Source of the DNA: Bacteroidetes bacterium 43-93
GTDB taxonomy: Bacteria; Bacteroidota; Bacteroidia; Chitinophagales; Chitinophagaceae
DNA length: 64,000 nt
Assembly: GCA_001897855.1 (NCBI GenBank)
Contig: MKUO01000001.1
Span: forward strand, 496,001 to 560,000
Reading direction: 5' to 3'
Shown: piece by piece, positions 27,855-34,415 of the stretch
How positions within the stretch are numbered: position 1 is the stretch's first letter
Layout of the letters: each line of letters starts with the position of its first letter
The notes under the pieces: generated by a model
Databases searched by the model: none
The model's input: the letters and a program-made list of their open reading frames with translations, nothing else
What the model was told of the DNA's origin: nothing
Translations under genes and position numbers: made by a program

Positions 27855-28154
27855 CTCCCAATCTTTGGAAAGGTCCTCCATATGAGGATTTAGCTCTTTA
27901 ATTAAAGCTTCTTTCCATTCTCTTTTCCAGTTCTTTAACTGCTTTTCTCTTGCAATCGCGTTACTTATATCAGAATATTCTTCATAATGCACAAGTATAT
28001 TACAATTGTATTTTGAAGTAAATGATTCCGCATCTCCCAATTTATGTTCTTGCAACCTCCTTTCAAGATTAGAAGTAACACCTATGTATAATACCGTTCT
28101 GTACTTGTTAGCCAATATATATACATAGCCTTTCTTCATTGTATAAATATACAT
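27849..28154 (-). CDS. Single-domain GIY-YIG endonuclease
   Basis: A 101-aa protein consisting only of a GIY-YIG (URI) nuclease domain. GYVYILANK gives the first motif (GY-x-YIL variant), VLYIGVTSNLERRLQEHK the second with the catalytic Arg, FTSKYN follows, and Glu in AIAREKQLKNWKR is the metal ligand. No DNA-binding domain is attached. A second ATG at 28139 (MKKGYVYIL) is an equally good start. The coding end lies in a palindrome of unit L2, and further palindromes sit just upstream of the gene, so it appears enclosed by a repeat cassette. Its role in moving or maintaining the repeats is inference. Confidence 0.85.
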   Translation of the reverse strand: MYIYTMKKGYVYILANKYRTVLYIGVTSNLERRLQEHKLGDAESFTSKYNCNILVHYEEYSDISNAIAREKQLKNWKREWKEALIKELNPHMEDLSKDWEI

Positions 28155-28196
28155 GTACGGCTGTTACCTCCGCAATAGTGAAGTGTTATGATAAAT

Positions 28197-28286
28197 TTAC
28201 CGTAGCCGGTAATAGTAGATGCTGAATCAAGTTCAGCATGACAAAAAAGAGAGGTACATAACATCCTGCTGAATCAAGTTCAGTAT
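28197..28286 (+). repeat. Palindrome cluster upstream of the GIY-YIG gene
   Basis: TTACCG-TAGC-CGGTAA (28197-28212), ATGCTGAA-TCAAG-TTCAGCAT (28219-28239), and a second copy TGCTGAA-TCAAG-TTCAGTA (28267-28285) with one mismatch. The TAATAGTAGATGCTG string at 28210-28224 also occurs at 27727-27741, with the preceding hairpin replaced by an unrelated one. Confidence 0.85.
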
Positions 28287-28300
28287 GCCCTCCTCATCTT

Positions 28301-28347
28301 GTCATTGCGGGCTTGACCCGCAATCTACTTTTGACGTTAGTCAAGTG
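28301..28347 (+). repeat. Palindromic repeat copy R
   Basis: ATTGCGGG-CTTGA-CCCGCAAT (28304-28324), CTACTT, then TTGAC-GTTA-GTCAA (28331-28344). This 47-bp stretch matches 27655-27702 of L1 apart from a one-base indel and one substitution, in the same orientation. It lacks the first hairpin of the L units. Confidence 0.88.
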
Positions 28348-28456
28348 TTACGAAACATGTTATATGCTTCAGTTCTAAACCATTTTTTGCAACCTCACCC
28401 ATATTCCCGAACTTTGTACTATTCTGTTCTTTGACATCCTGTAAACCCCGGTAAAA

Positions 28457-28550
28457 CATTACCGCATCATCACATTTTCGCATTGCCGCATTTATGAAAA
28501 CACCAAAAAGACTAGCAAAAACTAGCATTTTCTAACATTTTATAACATTT
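28457..28550. repeat. Short-period 8-bp and 10-bp phased repeats after recG
   Basis: CATT or CATC starts at 28457, 28465, 28473, 28481 and 28489, an exact 8-bp spacing. From 28511 a 10-bp period takes over: ACTAGCAAAA, ACTAGCATTT, TCTAACATTT, TATAACATTT. The array lies just beyond the recG stop. No gene is supported in 28348-28566; a 63-codon frame here draws part of its sequence from copy R and the phased repeats. Confidence 0.65.
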
Positions 28551-28566
28551 CCGGATTTTTGAGAGG

Positions 28567-30678
28567 CTAACTGATCTTTGCCCAGTGCGATTGGTGAGAT
28601 TTCTCGGCAAGCATAGCACGGAGCGGGTAGTATTGTGCAGAAGTAAGCCCCGGGTCTTCGCTAATGATCTGTTGTGCTGCAATACGCGTTTGTTCTAATA
28701 TGGCGCTGTCTGCTACTATATCCGCTATCTTAAACTTCAGTACGCCGCTTTGTTGTGTTCCAGATAGGTTGCCCGGCCCGCGCATCGCTAAGTCCTTCTC
28801 TGCTATGATAAAGCCATTGCTGGTGCTTACCATTATCTTCATACGCTCGGCACTGTCGTTGCCCAGCTTGTTGCCGGTAAGCAGTATGCAGTAAGACTGC
28901 TCCGCACCACGGCCAACCCGCCCGCGTAGCTGGTGCAGTTGCGATAGCCCAAAGCGTTCAGCGCTTTCTATCAGCATCACGCTGGCATTAGGTACGTTCA
29001 CGCCTACTTCTATCACGGTGGTAGATACCAGTATATTGGCCTCGCCCGATACAAAGCGTTGCATATTGCGTTCCTTTAGTGCGGCTTCCTGCTTGCCATG
29101 CACCATCGCTATCTTATACTTGTGCTCCGGAAACCAGATCTTCACCTGCTCATAGCCAGCCATCAGGCTTTCGTAGTCCATCTTCTCAGACTCTTCTATC
29201 AGCGGGTACACAATGTACGCCTGTCGTCCTTTGTTGATCTCGCTCTTGATGAACTCCATCACATTGGCACGGCGCATCTCGTTGCGGTGTACGGTCTTGA
29301 TCTCTTGTCTGCCCGGCGGCAGTTCATCTATCACCGATATGTCCAGGTCGCCATACATGGTCATAGCAAGGGTACGTGGTATAGGCGTGGCGGTCATCAC
29401 TAATACGTGTGGCGGTAGTTCGTTCTTCTTCCATAGCTTGGCACGTTGCTCTACGCCAAAGCGGTGCTGCTCATCTATAATGGCAAGCCCCAGGTTCTTG
29501 AACTGCACGGCATCTTCTATCAAGGCATGGGTGCCCACAATAATAGGTAGCTCTCCTGTGCTCAGTTGTTGTAGTATGGCCTTGCGTTCCTTGCCCTTCA
29601 CATTACCTGTAAGGAGGGCAACAGGTATGCCCATCTCAGCCAATAGCGACTTGATGCCGTTATAGTGTTGCGTAGCTAATATCTCGGTAGGCGCCATCAT
29701 ACATGCCTGGAAGCCGTTATCCATCGCCAGCAGCATAGACATCACCGCAACAATGGTCTTACCGCTACCCACATCGCCTTGCACCAGTCGGTTCATTTGC
29801 TTGCCGGTGGCAGTATCTACGCGTATCTCCTTCAGTACACGCTTCTGTGCTCCTGTAAGGCTAAAGGGCAGATGCTTGTTGAAGAAGTCGTTGAAGTAGT
29901 CACCTACCTTCTCGAACTTGAAGCCCCTTTGTATGGTATGCTGCAACCGCAGTTGCGCTATCTTTAGCTGAGATACCAACAGCTCTTCAAACTTCAGCCT
30001 GTGTCTTGCAGCCTGCAGATGCTCCTCACTATCCGGGAAGTGTATCCACAGAATAGCCTGGTAGCGGTTGCATAGTTTGTATTGCGCGAGTATATGATGA
30101 GGCAACGTCTCAGGTATATCACCCGGGCGTATACGCTCAAACAGGTTCTGTGTGATCTTGGCAAAAGACCGGTTGCTGATGCCTTTCACACGCAGCTTCT
30201 CGGTAGTAGAGTACACGGGCTGCATGCTTGGTACGCTGGCATCTGTCGTTAAAGGTTCCAATTCAGGATGGGCTATGTTGTATGCCCCATTGAATACCGA
30301 CACCTTACCAAAGAGTATATACCTGCCACTTTCTACAAGCGACTTGCGCACCCATTGTATATTCTGGAACCATATCAGCTCTATGCGTCCCGTATCATCA
30401 TAAAAGGTAGCTGTGAGCCGCTTCTTGCGGGCATCGCCTTCTTCGTAGATGTTCACCAGCGTACCTATTAGCTGCACATACTCGGTAGTGCCGCCAATAG
30501 CAGCCACCTTATCCACGCGCGACCTATCGAAGTAGCGGTAAGGGTAGTGCTCCAGCAGGTCGCCAAAGCTGGCGATCTGTAGTTCCTTACGCAGCAGTTC
30601 GCCACGTTGGGGGCCAACGCCTTTCAGGTATTCTACCGGTGAATCTAATATGGGGGCTGTATTGCTGATGCTGATAAT
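28567..30678 (-). CDS. recG: ATP-dependent DNA helicase RecG (non-ATG start)
   Basis: RecG reverses stalled replication forks. Helicase motifs present include Walker A GDVGSGKT, DEQHRFG (motif II), TATPIPRT (motif III), and the C-terminal QLRGRVGRG. The OB-fold wedge domain is N-terminal. The first GTG (30516) gives 649 aa but cuts off a conserved opening (SPVEYLKGVGPQRGELL, then HYPYRYFDRS) that is in frame upstream. Between the upstream stop (30726-30724) and that GTG there is no ATG, GTG or TTG. I place the start at ATT 30678, giving about 703 aa, the usual RecG length; the exact codon is uncertain. A TATATTTG box ends only 6 nt before it, so the mRNA may be leaderless. Confidence 0.88.
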   Translation of the reverse strand: MISISNTAPILDSPVEYLKGVGPQRGELLRKELQIASFGDLLEHYPYRYFDRSRVDKVAAIGGTTEYVQLIGTLVNIYEEGDARKKRLTATFYDDTGRIELIWFQNIQWVRKSLVESGRYILFGKVSVFNGAYNIAHPELEPLTTDASVPSMQPVYSTTEKLRVKGISNRSFAKITQNLFERIRPGDIPETLPHHILAQYKLCNRYQAILWIHFPDSEEHLQAARHRLKFEELLVSQLKIAQLRLQHTIQRGFKFEKVGDYFNDFFNKHLPFSLTGAQKRVLKEIRVDTATGKQMNRLVQGDVGSGKTIVAVMSMLLAMDNGFQACMMAPTEILATQHYNGIKSLLAEMGIPVALLTGNVKGKERKAILQQLSTGELPIIVGTHALIEDAVQFKNLGLAIIDEQHRFGVEQRAKLWKKNELPPHVLVMTATPIPRTLAMTMYGDLDISVIDELPPGRQEIKTVHRNEMRRANVMEFIKSEINKGRQAYIVYPLIEESEKMDYESLMAGYEQVKIWFPEHKYKIAMVHGKQEAALKERNMQRFVSGEANILVSTTVIEVGVNVPNASVMLIESAERFGLSQLHQLRGRVGRGAEQSYCILLTGNKLGNDSAERMKIMVSTSNGFIIAEKDLAMRGPGNLSGTQQSGVLKFKIADIVADSAILEQTRIAAQQIISEDPGLTSAQYYPLRAMLAEKSHQSHWAKIS

Positions 30679-30683
30679 TTTGG

Positions 30684-30691
30684 CAAATATA
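30684..30691 (-). promoter_or_regulatory. TAnnTTTG promoter box of recG
   Basis: Minus-strand TATATTTG. A transcript start 4-7 nt downstream would fall at about 30680-30677, on top of the first codons of the conserved RecG reading frame. Confidence 0.6.
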
Positions 30692-30731
30692 AATAACGCT
30701 GCGAGACCTGAACTAGTTGTAAATTACACAC

Positions 30732-31430
30732 ATGAGTTTGGATAATACCTTGCTGATGGTGCGCCGTAACGATTTTCTTGCAAAGCTGTCGGACGCAGAC
30801 TACGAAAATCTGAATATAGAGCATAATTATGTGATCGCAGAAAAGGGCAAGTACATTTACTTTGATGCACCTTCTCTTAACAAGTTATACTTCGTAAAAG
30901 ATGGTCATGTGAAGATCGGCAACATAGATGAAGATGGGAATGATATAGTAAAGGAGATACTGCAGCCGGGTGATATCTTCGGTCAGTTTACCTTGGAGCG
31001 CAATAACCTGGAAGGGGAGTACGCACAGGCATACAAGACGGACGTAAGTCTTTGTGCATTTACCATAGAAGACTTCCAGCGGTTGCTGACGCATCGCCCT
31101 GATATGTCCATACAATATGCCAAGAAGGTAGGGCAGAAACTGCGTAAGGTAGAAAGCCGCCTGGTAAACCTCCTGCAAAAGGATGCACGCAGCAGGATAC
31201 TCTATTTCTTCTGGACACTGTTACCGGAAGGGGAAAAGATGCAACAAGGTTCTTATAGCATTGATAATTACCTGACGCATGAAGACATCGCAAGGTTAAC
31301 GGGCACCAGCAGGCAAACTGTGACGACGCTTATCAATGAATTCGCCAATGAAGGCATCCTTGATATTGACCGTAAGAAGATAGTGATACACAACATCCGC
31401 TCTTTGCAGAAGATGGCGAGAATAGGTTGA
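30732..31430 (+). CDS. Crp/Fnr family transcriptional regulator
   Basis: A 232-aa regulator. The N-terminal cyclic-nucleotide-binding-like beta-roll (about 20-140) includes LYFVKDGHVKIGNIDEDGND and LQPGDIFGQFTLE. The C-terminal winged helix has THEDIARLTGTSRQTVTTLI as the recognition helix. There are few cysteines and no FNR-type iron-sulfur cluster pattern, so the ligand is unknown. It is divergent from recG across about 50 bp and meets exbD tail to tail with no spacer. Confidence 0.9.
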   Translation: MSLDNTLLMVRRNDFLAKLSDADYENLNIEHNYVIAEKGKYIYFDAPSLNKLYFVKDGHVKIGNIDEDGNDIVKEILQPGDIFGQFTLERNNLEGEYAQAYKTDVSLCAFTIEDFQRLLTHRPDMSIQYAKKVGQKLRKVESRLVNLLQKDARSRILYFFWTLLPEGEKMQQGSYSIDNYLTHEDIARLTGTSRQTVTTLINEFANEGILDIDRKKIVIHNIRSLQKMARIG

Positions 31431-31838
31431 TTATTTACCTTCCTTATCTACTGCCAGTACGGTCTTAAGGTTCAGTGCTTTCGCTGCTTTCATTACTGCT
31501 ACAATGCTCTCTGCCTCGGCTTTCTTGTCGGCATTGATCACAACGGTTGGCTCCGCATCCTGCGATTTGGCAACGATGGCAGATATGGCAGGTTGCAGCG
31601 AATCCACGGCTACAGCACGCGTACCTACGAAGAAGTGTTGCTCCGGGTCTATAGATACCACCACTGTTTGCTTCGCCTTAGTATCGCTTTGCGCATGGGG
31701 TATGGAAAGCTTCACCACATTGGGATTAGCCAGCGTAGATATGATAAGGAAGAAGAACAGCAGTATGAACAAGATATCGTTCAGCGCAGAGGTATGCGGC
31801 TCCGATGAATTGTGCCTGAGTCGTTTTCTGAGATCCAT
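31431..31838 (-). CDS. ExbD/TolR family biopolymer transport protein
   Basis: A 135-aa protein with one N-terminal span (about 17-38, LNDILFILLFFFLIISTLAN) bearing the Asp that carries protons in ExbD/TolR. A periplasmic domain with VVINADKKAEAESIVAVMKA follows. With ExbB it forms a proton-driven motor energising outer-membrane transport through TonB or Tol. It lies 6 bp after the exbB gene; no tonB is adjacent. Confidence 0.92.
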   Translation of the reverse strand: MDLRKRLRHNSSEPHTSALNDILFILLFFFLIISTLANPNVVKLSIPHAQSDTKAKQTVVVSIDPEQHFFVGTRAVAVDSLQPAISAIVAKSQDAEPTVVINADKKAEAESIVAVMKAAKALNLKTVLAVDKEGK

Positions 31839-31844
31839 GGCAGT

Positions 31845-32534
31845 TTATTTAACAGGTTCCTGCAATATGTCCAGAAACTCCACAGATGCAGCTTCCATGC
31901 GGTTTACGTTCTTATTGATCTGTGCGTTCAGGTAGTTGTAAGCCACGTATGCCAGCAAGCCAATGATAAGGCCCACTGCAGAGGTAACCATCTTGGTATA
32001 GATACCACCGGCTATGTTCTCTAAAGAGAAGCCCTGGTGTTGTATATTGAAGAACAGTATGATCATACCCGCGATGGTACCAAGGAAGCCAAACATGGGC
32101 GCTATACCTGCAATAGTAGATAAGATGGACAGGTTCTTTTCCAGTTGGTATATTTCCAGTTTACCTGTATTCTCCATCGATTTTTCTATTTGGTCGATAG
32201 GCCTGCCTATACGGCTCAATCCTTTCTCTATCATCCGGGCTACGGGGCCTTGTGTATTCCTTGCCAGTGACTTTGCTGCCGGTATGTTGCCTTCTGTCAC
32301 CTGCTCGCGTATGCGGGGCATAAAGGTTGGGTCCACGTCAGATACCTTGCGGATCGCCATCCATCTCTGTGCAAACACATAGACAAGTATTACGGAGCAT
32401 ATCAGCAGTGGTATCATCAGGATACCCCCTTCTTTCAGCAGGTATAGCAATGATATCTCCTCTTGTTTGGCTACGGTAGTGGCAGCAGCTTGCGCAGCGG
32501 TATCGGCCTGCAATAAGATGGACAGAATTGTCAT
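31845..32534 (-). CDS. MotA/TolQ/ExbB family proton channel
   Basis: A 229-aa channel with three main spans (about 35-55, 135-158 and 178-200) and the family loop AGIAPMFGFLGTIAGMIILF. It is the ExbB/TolQ half of the motor with the downstream ExbD. The N-terminal hydrophobic stretch may add a signal-like segment. A TATATTTG box lies just upstream. Confidence 0.93.
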   Translation of the reverse strand: MTILSILLQADTAAQAAATTVAKQEEISLLYLLKEGGILMIPLLICSVILVYVFAQRWMAIRKVSDVDPTFMPRIREQVTEGNIPAAKSLARNTQGPVARMIEKGLSRIGRPIDQIEKSMENTGKLEIYQLEKNLSILSTIAGIAPMFGFLGTIAGMIILFFNIQHQGFSLENIAGGIYTKMVTSAVGLIIGLLAYVAYNYLNAQINKNVNRMEAASVEFLDILQEPVK

Positions 32535-32553
32535 GTTGTGAATTTGATACGCT

Positions 32554-32581
32554 CAAATATAGTGATTCCAGTTTTTTTCAA
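32554..32581 (-). promoter_or_regulatory. Promoter of the exbB-exbD operon
   Basis: Minus-strand TTG (32581-32579), 17-nt spacer, TATATTTG (32561-32554), 19 nt before the ATG at 32534. Confidence 0.65.
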
Positions 32582-32587
32582 CTTGTT

Positions 32588-32623
32588 AAAAATAACAAAG
32601 CCACCTGCGTGGCAGATGGCTTT
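32588..32623 (-). terminator. Terminator of the FKBP gene
   Basis: AAAGCCA (32597-32603) pairs with TGGCTTT (32617-32623), with an inner CTGC-GTG-GCAG stem. On the minus strand the hairpin is followed by GTTATTTTT. It lies about 20 nt after the FKBP stop at 32645. Confidence 0.8.
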
Positions 32624-32644
32624 ATAAACTTGTTATTGAATGAA

Positions 32645-33076
32645 TTATCCTTCGATAGATACCAGTTCGATCTCGAATATCAGATCCTGGCCTGCAAGCG
32701 GGTGGTTTGCATCCAGCAACACTACATCTTCCTTCACGTCTGCGATCACTACAGGGAATACATTGCCTGCGTTATCGCTCATATGCAGTTCCAGTCCTAC
32801 TACAGGTTGCATATCAGCAGGGAAATCGCTCTTAGGGTATTCCATGATCATATCTTCATTACGTTGTCCGTACGCATTATCAACCGGTATTTGTACTGTC
32901 TTCTTTTCGCCGATGGTCATATCTATCAGGGCATCGTCAAAACCTTTGATCACCTGGCCTGTACCTACTGTAAACTGTAGAGGTTCGCGGCCTTCAGAGC
33001 TATCAAATGTAGAGCCGTCTGTCAGTTTACCGTGATAGTGCACATTAACGGTGTCCCCGCTTTTTACTTGTTGCAT
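32645..33076 (-). CDS. FKBP-type peptidyl-prolyl isomerase (SlyD-like)
   Basis: A 143-aa prolyl isomerase with the insert-in-flap layout of SlyD. VNVHYHGKLTDGSTFDSS and GTGQVIKGFDDALIDM form the FKBP core; the middle part (AYGQRNEDMIMEYP to DANHPLAGQDLIFEIEL) is the chaperone insert and closing strand. The cytoplasmic location follows from the lack of a signal peptide. There is no His-rich metal-binding tail as in E. coli SlyD. It is transcribed alone and is divergent from the DUF1343 gene. Confidence 0.92.
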   Translation of the reverse strand: MQQVKSGDTVNVHYHGKLTDGSTFDSSEGREPLQFTVGTGQVIKGFDDALIDMTIGEKKTVQIPVDNAYGQRNEDMIMEYPKSDFPADMQPVVGLELHMSDNAGNVFPVVIADVKEDVVLLDANHPLAGQDLIFEIELVSIEG

Positions 33077-33162
33077 GTTAATTTATTTAATAAAACTAAT
33101 AATGATGCAAGTTAGCCATAATATCGGAAACACAGGATTATCTTTATGCTAAAATAGGGCCA

Positions 33163-34383
33163 ATGTATCGTAGGAATATATATGTCATCTTTCTTTTCGT
33201 ATTAGGAATTATTTGCTTGTCTGAAAATCATGCATTTGCAGCCTATAAACCTTTAAAAACTGGTGACAGCGTAGTACCCGGTGCGTGGAGAATGCCTGAA
33301 TATATGCCTTTGGTGAAAGGCAAAAAAGTCGCTTTGCTCATCAACCAGACCTCTATGATCGGCAAAACCAGCCTGTTGGATACTTTGTTGTCGTCCGGGG
33401 TGAAGGTAGTCAAGGTGTTTGTTCCCGAACATGGTTTCAGAGGTACAGAAGAAGCCGGCGCTACGGTGGAAAGCAATGTAGATTCAGCAACAGGCTTGAC
33501 TATAGTTTCTCTTTATGGAAGCAACAAGAAGCCAACTGCGGAGCAATTGAAGGATGTAGATGTATTGATATATGATCTGCAGGATGTAGGTGCACGTTTC
33601 TATACCTATATATCTACCATGCAATATGCTATGGAGGCCTGTGCGGAAAATAAGAAGCAGTTCATTATACTGGATCGCCCTAATCCTAACGGACATTATG
33701 TTGATGGACCGGTATTGAAAAAGGAACTGGCATCGTTCGTGGGCATGCAACCTGTGCCAATAGTATATGGTATGACAGTAGGCGAATATGCAAAAATGCT
33801 GATAGGCGAGAAATGGGTAAAAGGCACCGAGAAGATGAATATTAAAGTCATCAAATGTGCCAACTACGATCATAGTACCTTGTACACGTTGCCAGACAGG
33901 CCATCACCTAACCTCAAGTCGCAGGCTGCCATACTTTGTTATCCAAGTATATGCCTGTTCGAAGGTACGGTGGTAAGTGTAGGCCGTGGCACATCCATGC
34001 CATTCCAGGTGTGGGGGCACCCGCTATTTGGCGGTAAAACTATCTATGCGTTTCGCCCGGTACCGGTATGGGGACACAAAACAGAGCCTTTATATGCTTA
34101 CCAGGATTGCTTTGGTCAGTTAGCAGCCGCTAATGTCGATGAGGCTTTGAAAATGATGAACCATCGTATCCGTCTCTTTTGGTTGATTCGTGCATATGAC
34201 TGGTATCCCTACAAAGACAAGTTCTTTAACGACTTTTTTGATAAACTGGCAGGAACGAAAGAATTGAGAAAACAGGTAGAGCAGGGCATGACGGAAGATC
34301 AGATCGTTGCTACCTGGCAAAAAGATCTGATCGTATTTAAGAAGATCAGGAAGAAATACCTGCTATACCCCGACTTTGAATAG
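33163..34383 (+). CDS. DUF1343 exo-beta-N-acetylmuramidase (NamZ-like)
   Basis: A 406-aa secreted protein of the DUF1343 family, whose characterised members (NamZ, GH171) release MurNAc from the non-reducing ends of peptidoglycan chains. Signal peptide about 1-26. Family blocks are clear: VFVPEHGFRGTEEAGA, LIYDLQDVGARFYTYISTM, DRPNPNGHYVDGPVL, and LCYPSICLFEGTVVSVGRGT. The length is normal. It probably works in cell-wall recycling. It is followed after 32 bp by the large trifunctional gene, possibly one transcript. Heptamer repeats begin at its stop. Confidence 0.9.
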   Translation: MYRRNIYVIFLFVLGIICLSENHAFAAYKPLKTGDSVVPGAWRMPEYMPLVKGKKVALLINQTSMIGKTSLLDTLLSSGVKVVKVFVPEHGFRGTEEAGATVESNVDSATGLTIVSLYGSNKKPTAEQLKDVDVLIYDLQDVGARFYTYISTMQYAMEACAENKKQFIILDRPNPNGHYVDGPVLKKELASFVGMQPVPIVYGMTVGEYAKMLIGEKWVKGTEKMNIKVIKCANYDHSTLYTLPDRPSPNLKSQAAILCYPSICLFEGTVVSVGRGTSMPFQVWGHPLFGGKTIYAFRPVPVWGHKTEPLYAYQDCFGQLAAANVDEALKMMNHRIRLFWLIRAYDWYPYKDKFFNDFFDKLAGTKELRKQVEQGMTEDQIVATWQKDLIVFKKIRKKYLLYPDFE

Positions 34384-34401
34384 TAGTTAGTAGTTACCCC
34401 T
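34381..34401 (+). repeat. Heptamer repeats at the DUF1343 stop codon
   Basis: TAGTAGT, TAGTAGT, TACCCCT: period 7 starting with the stop codon TAG itself. The array is short, so chance is possible, but it matches the arrays at three other stops. Confidence 0.45.
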
Positions 34402-34415
34402 TACGAAAGCAAAAC

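Noticed and set aside
27617-28347. CRISPR array
   Set aside because: The repeats are of several kinds, unevenly spaced, with palindromes next to each other and no uniform spacers; there are no cas genes nearby.
28337-28528. 63-codon leftward frame beside the repeats
   Set aside because: Its 3' end is copied from repeat R and its 5' part from the phased CATT repeats, so the frame is a by-product. I recognise no family.
30516-30518. GTG as the recG start
   Set aside because: Conserved RecG residues continue in frame for about 40 codons upstream, so this start would remove part of the wedge domain. It stays possible if a truncated form is made.
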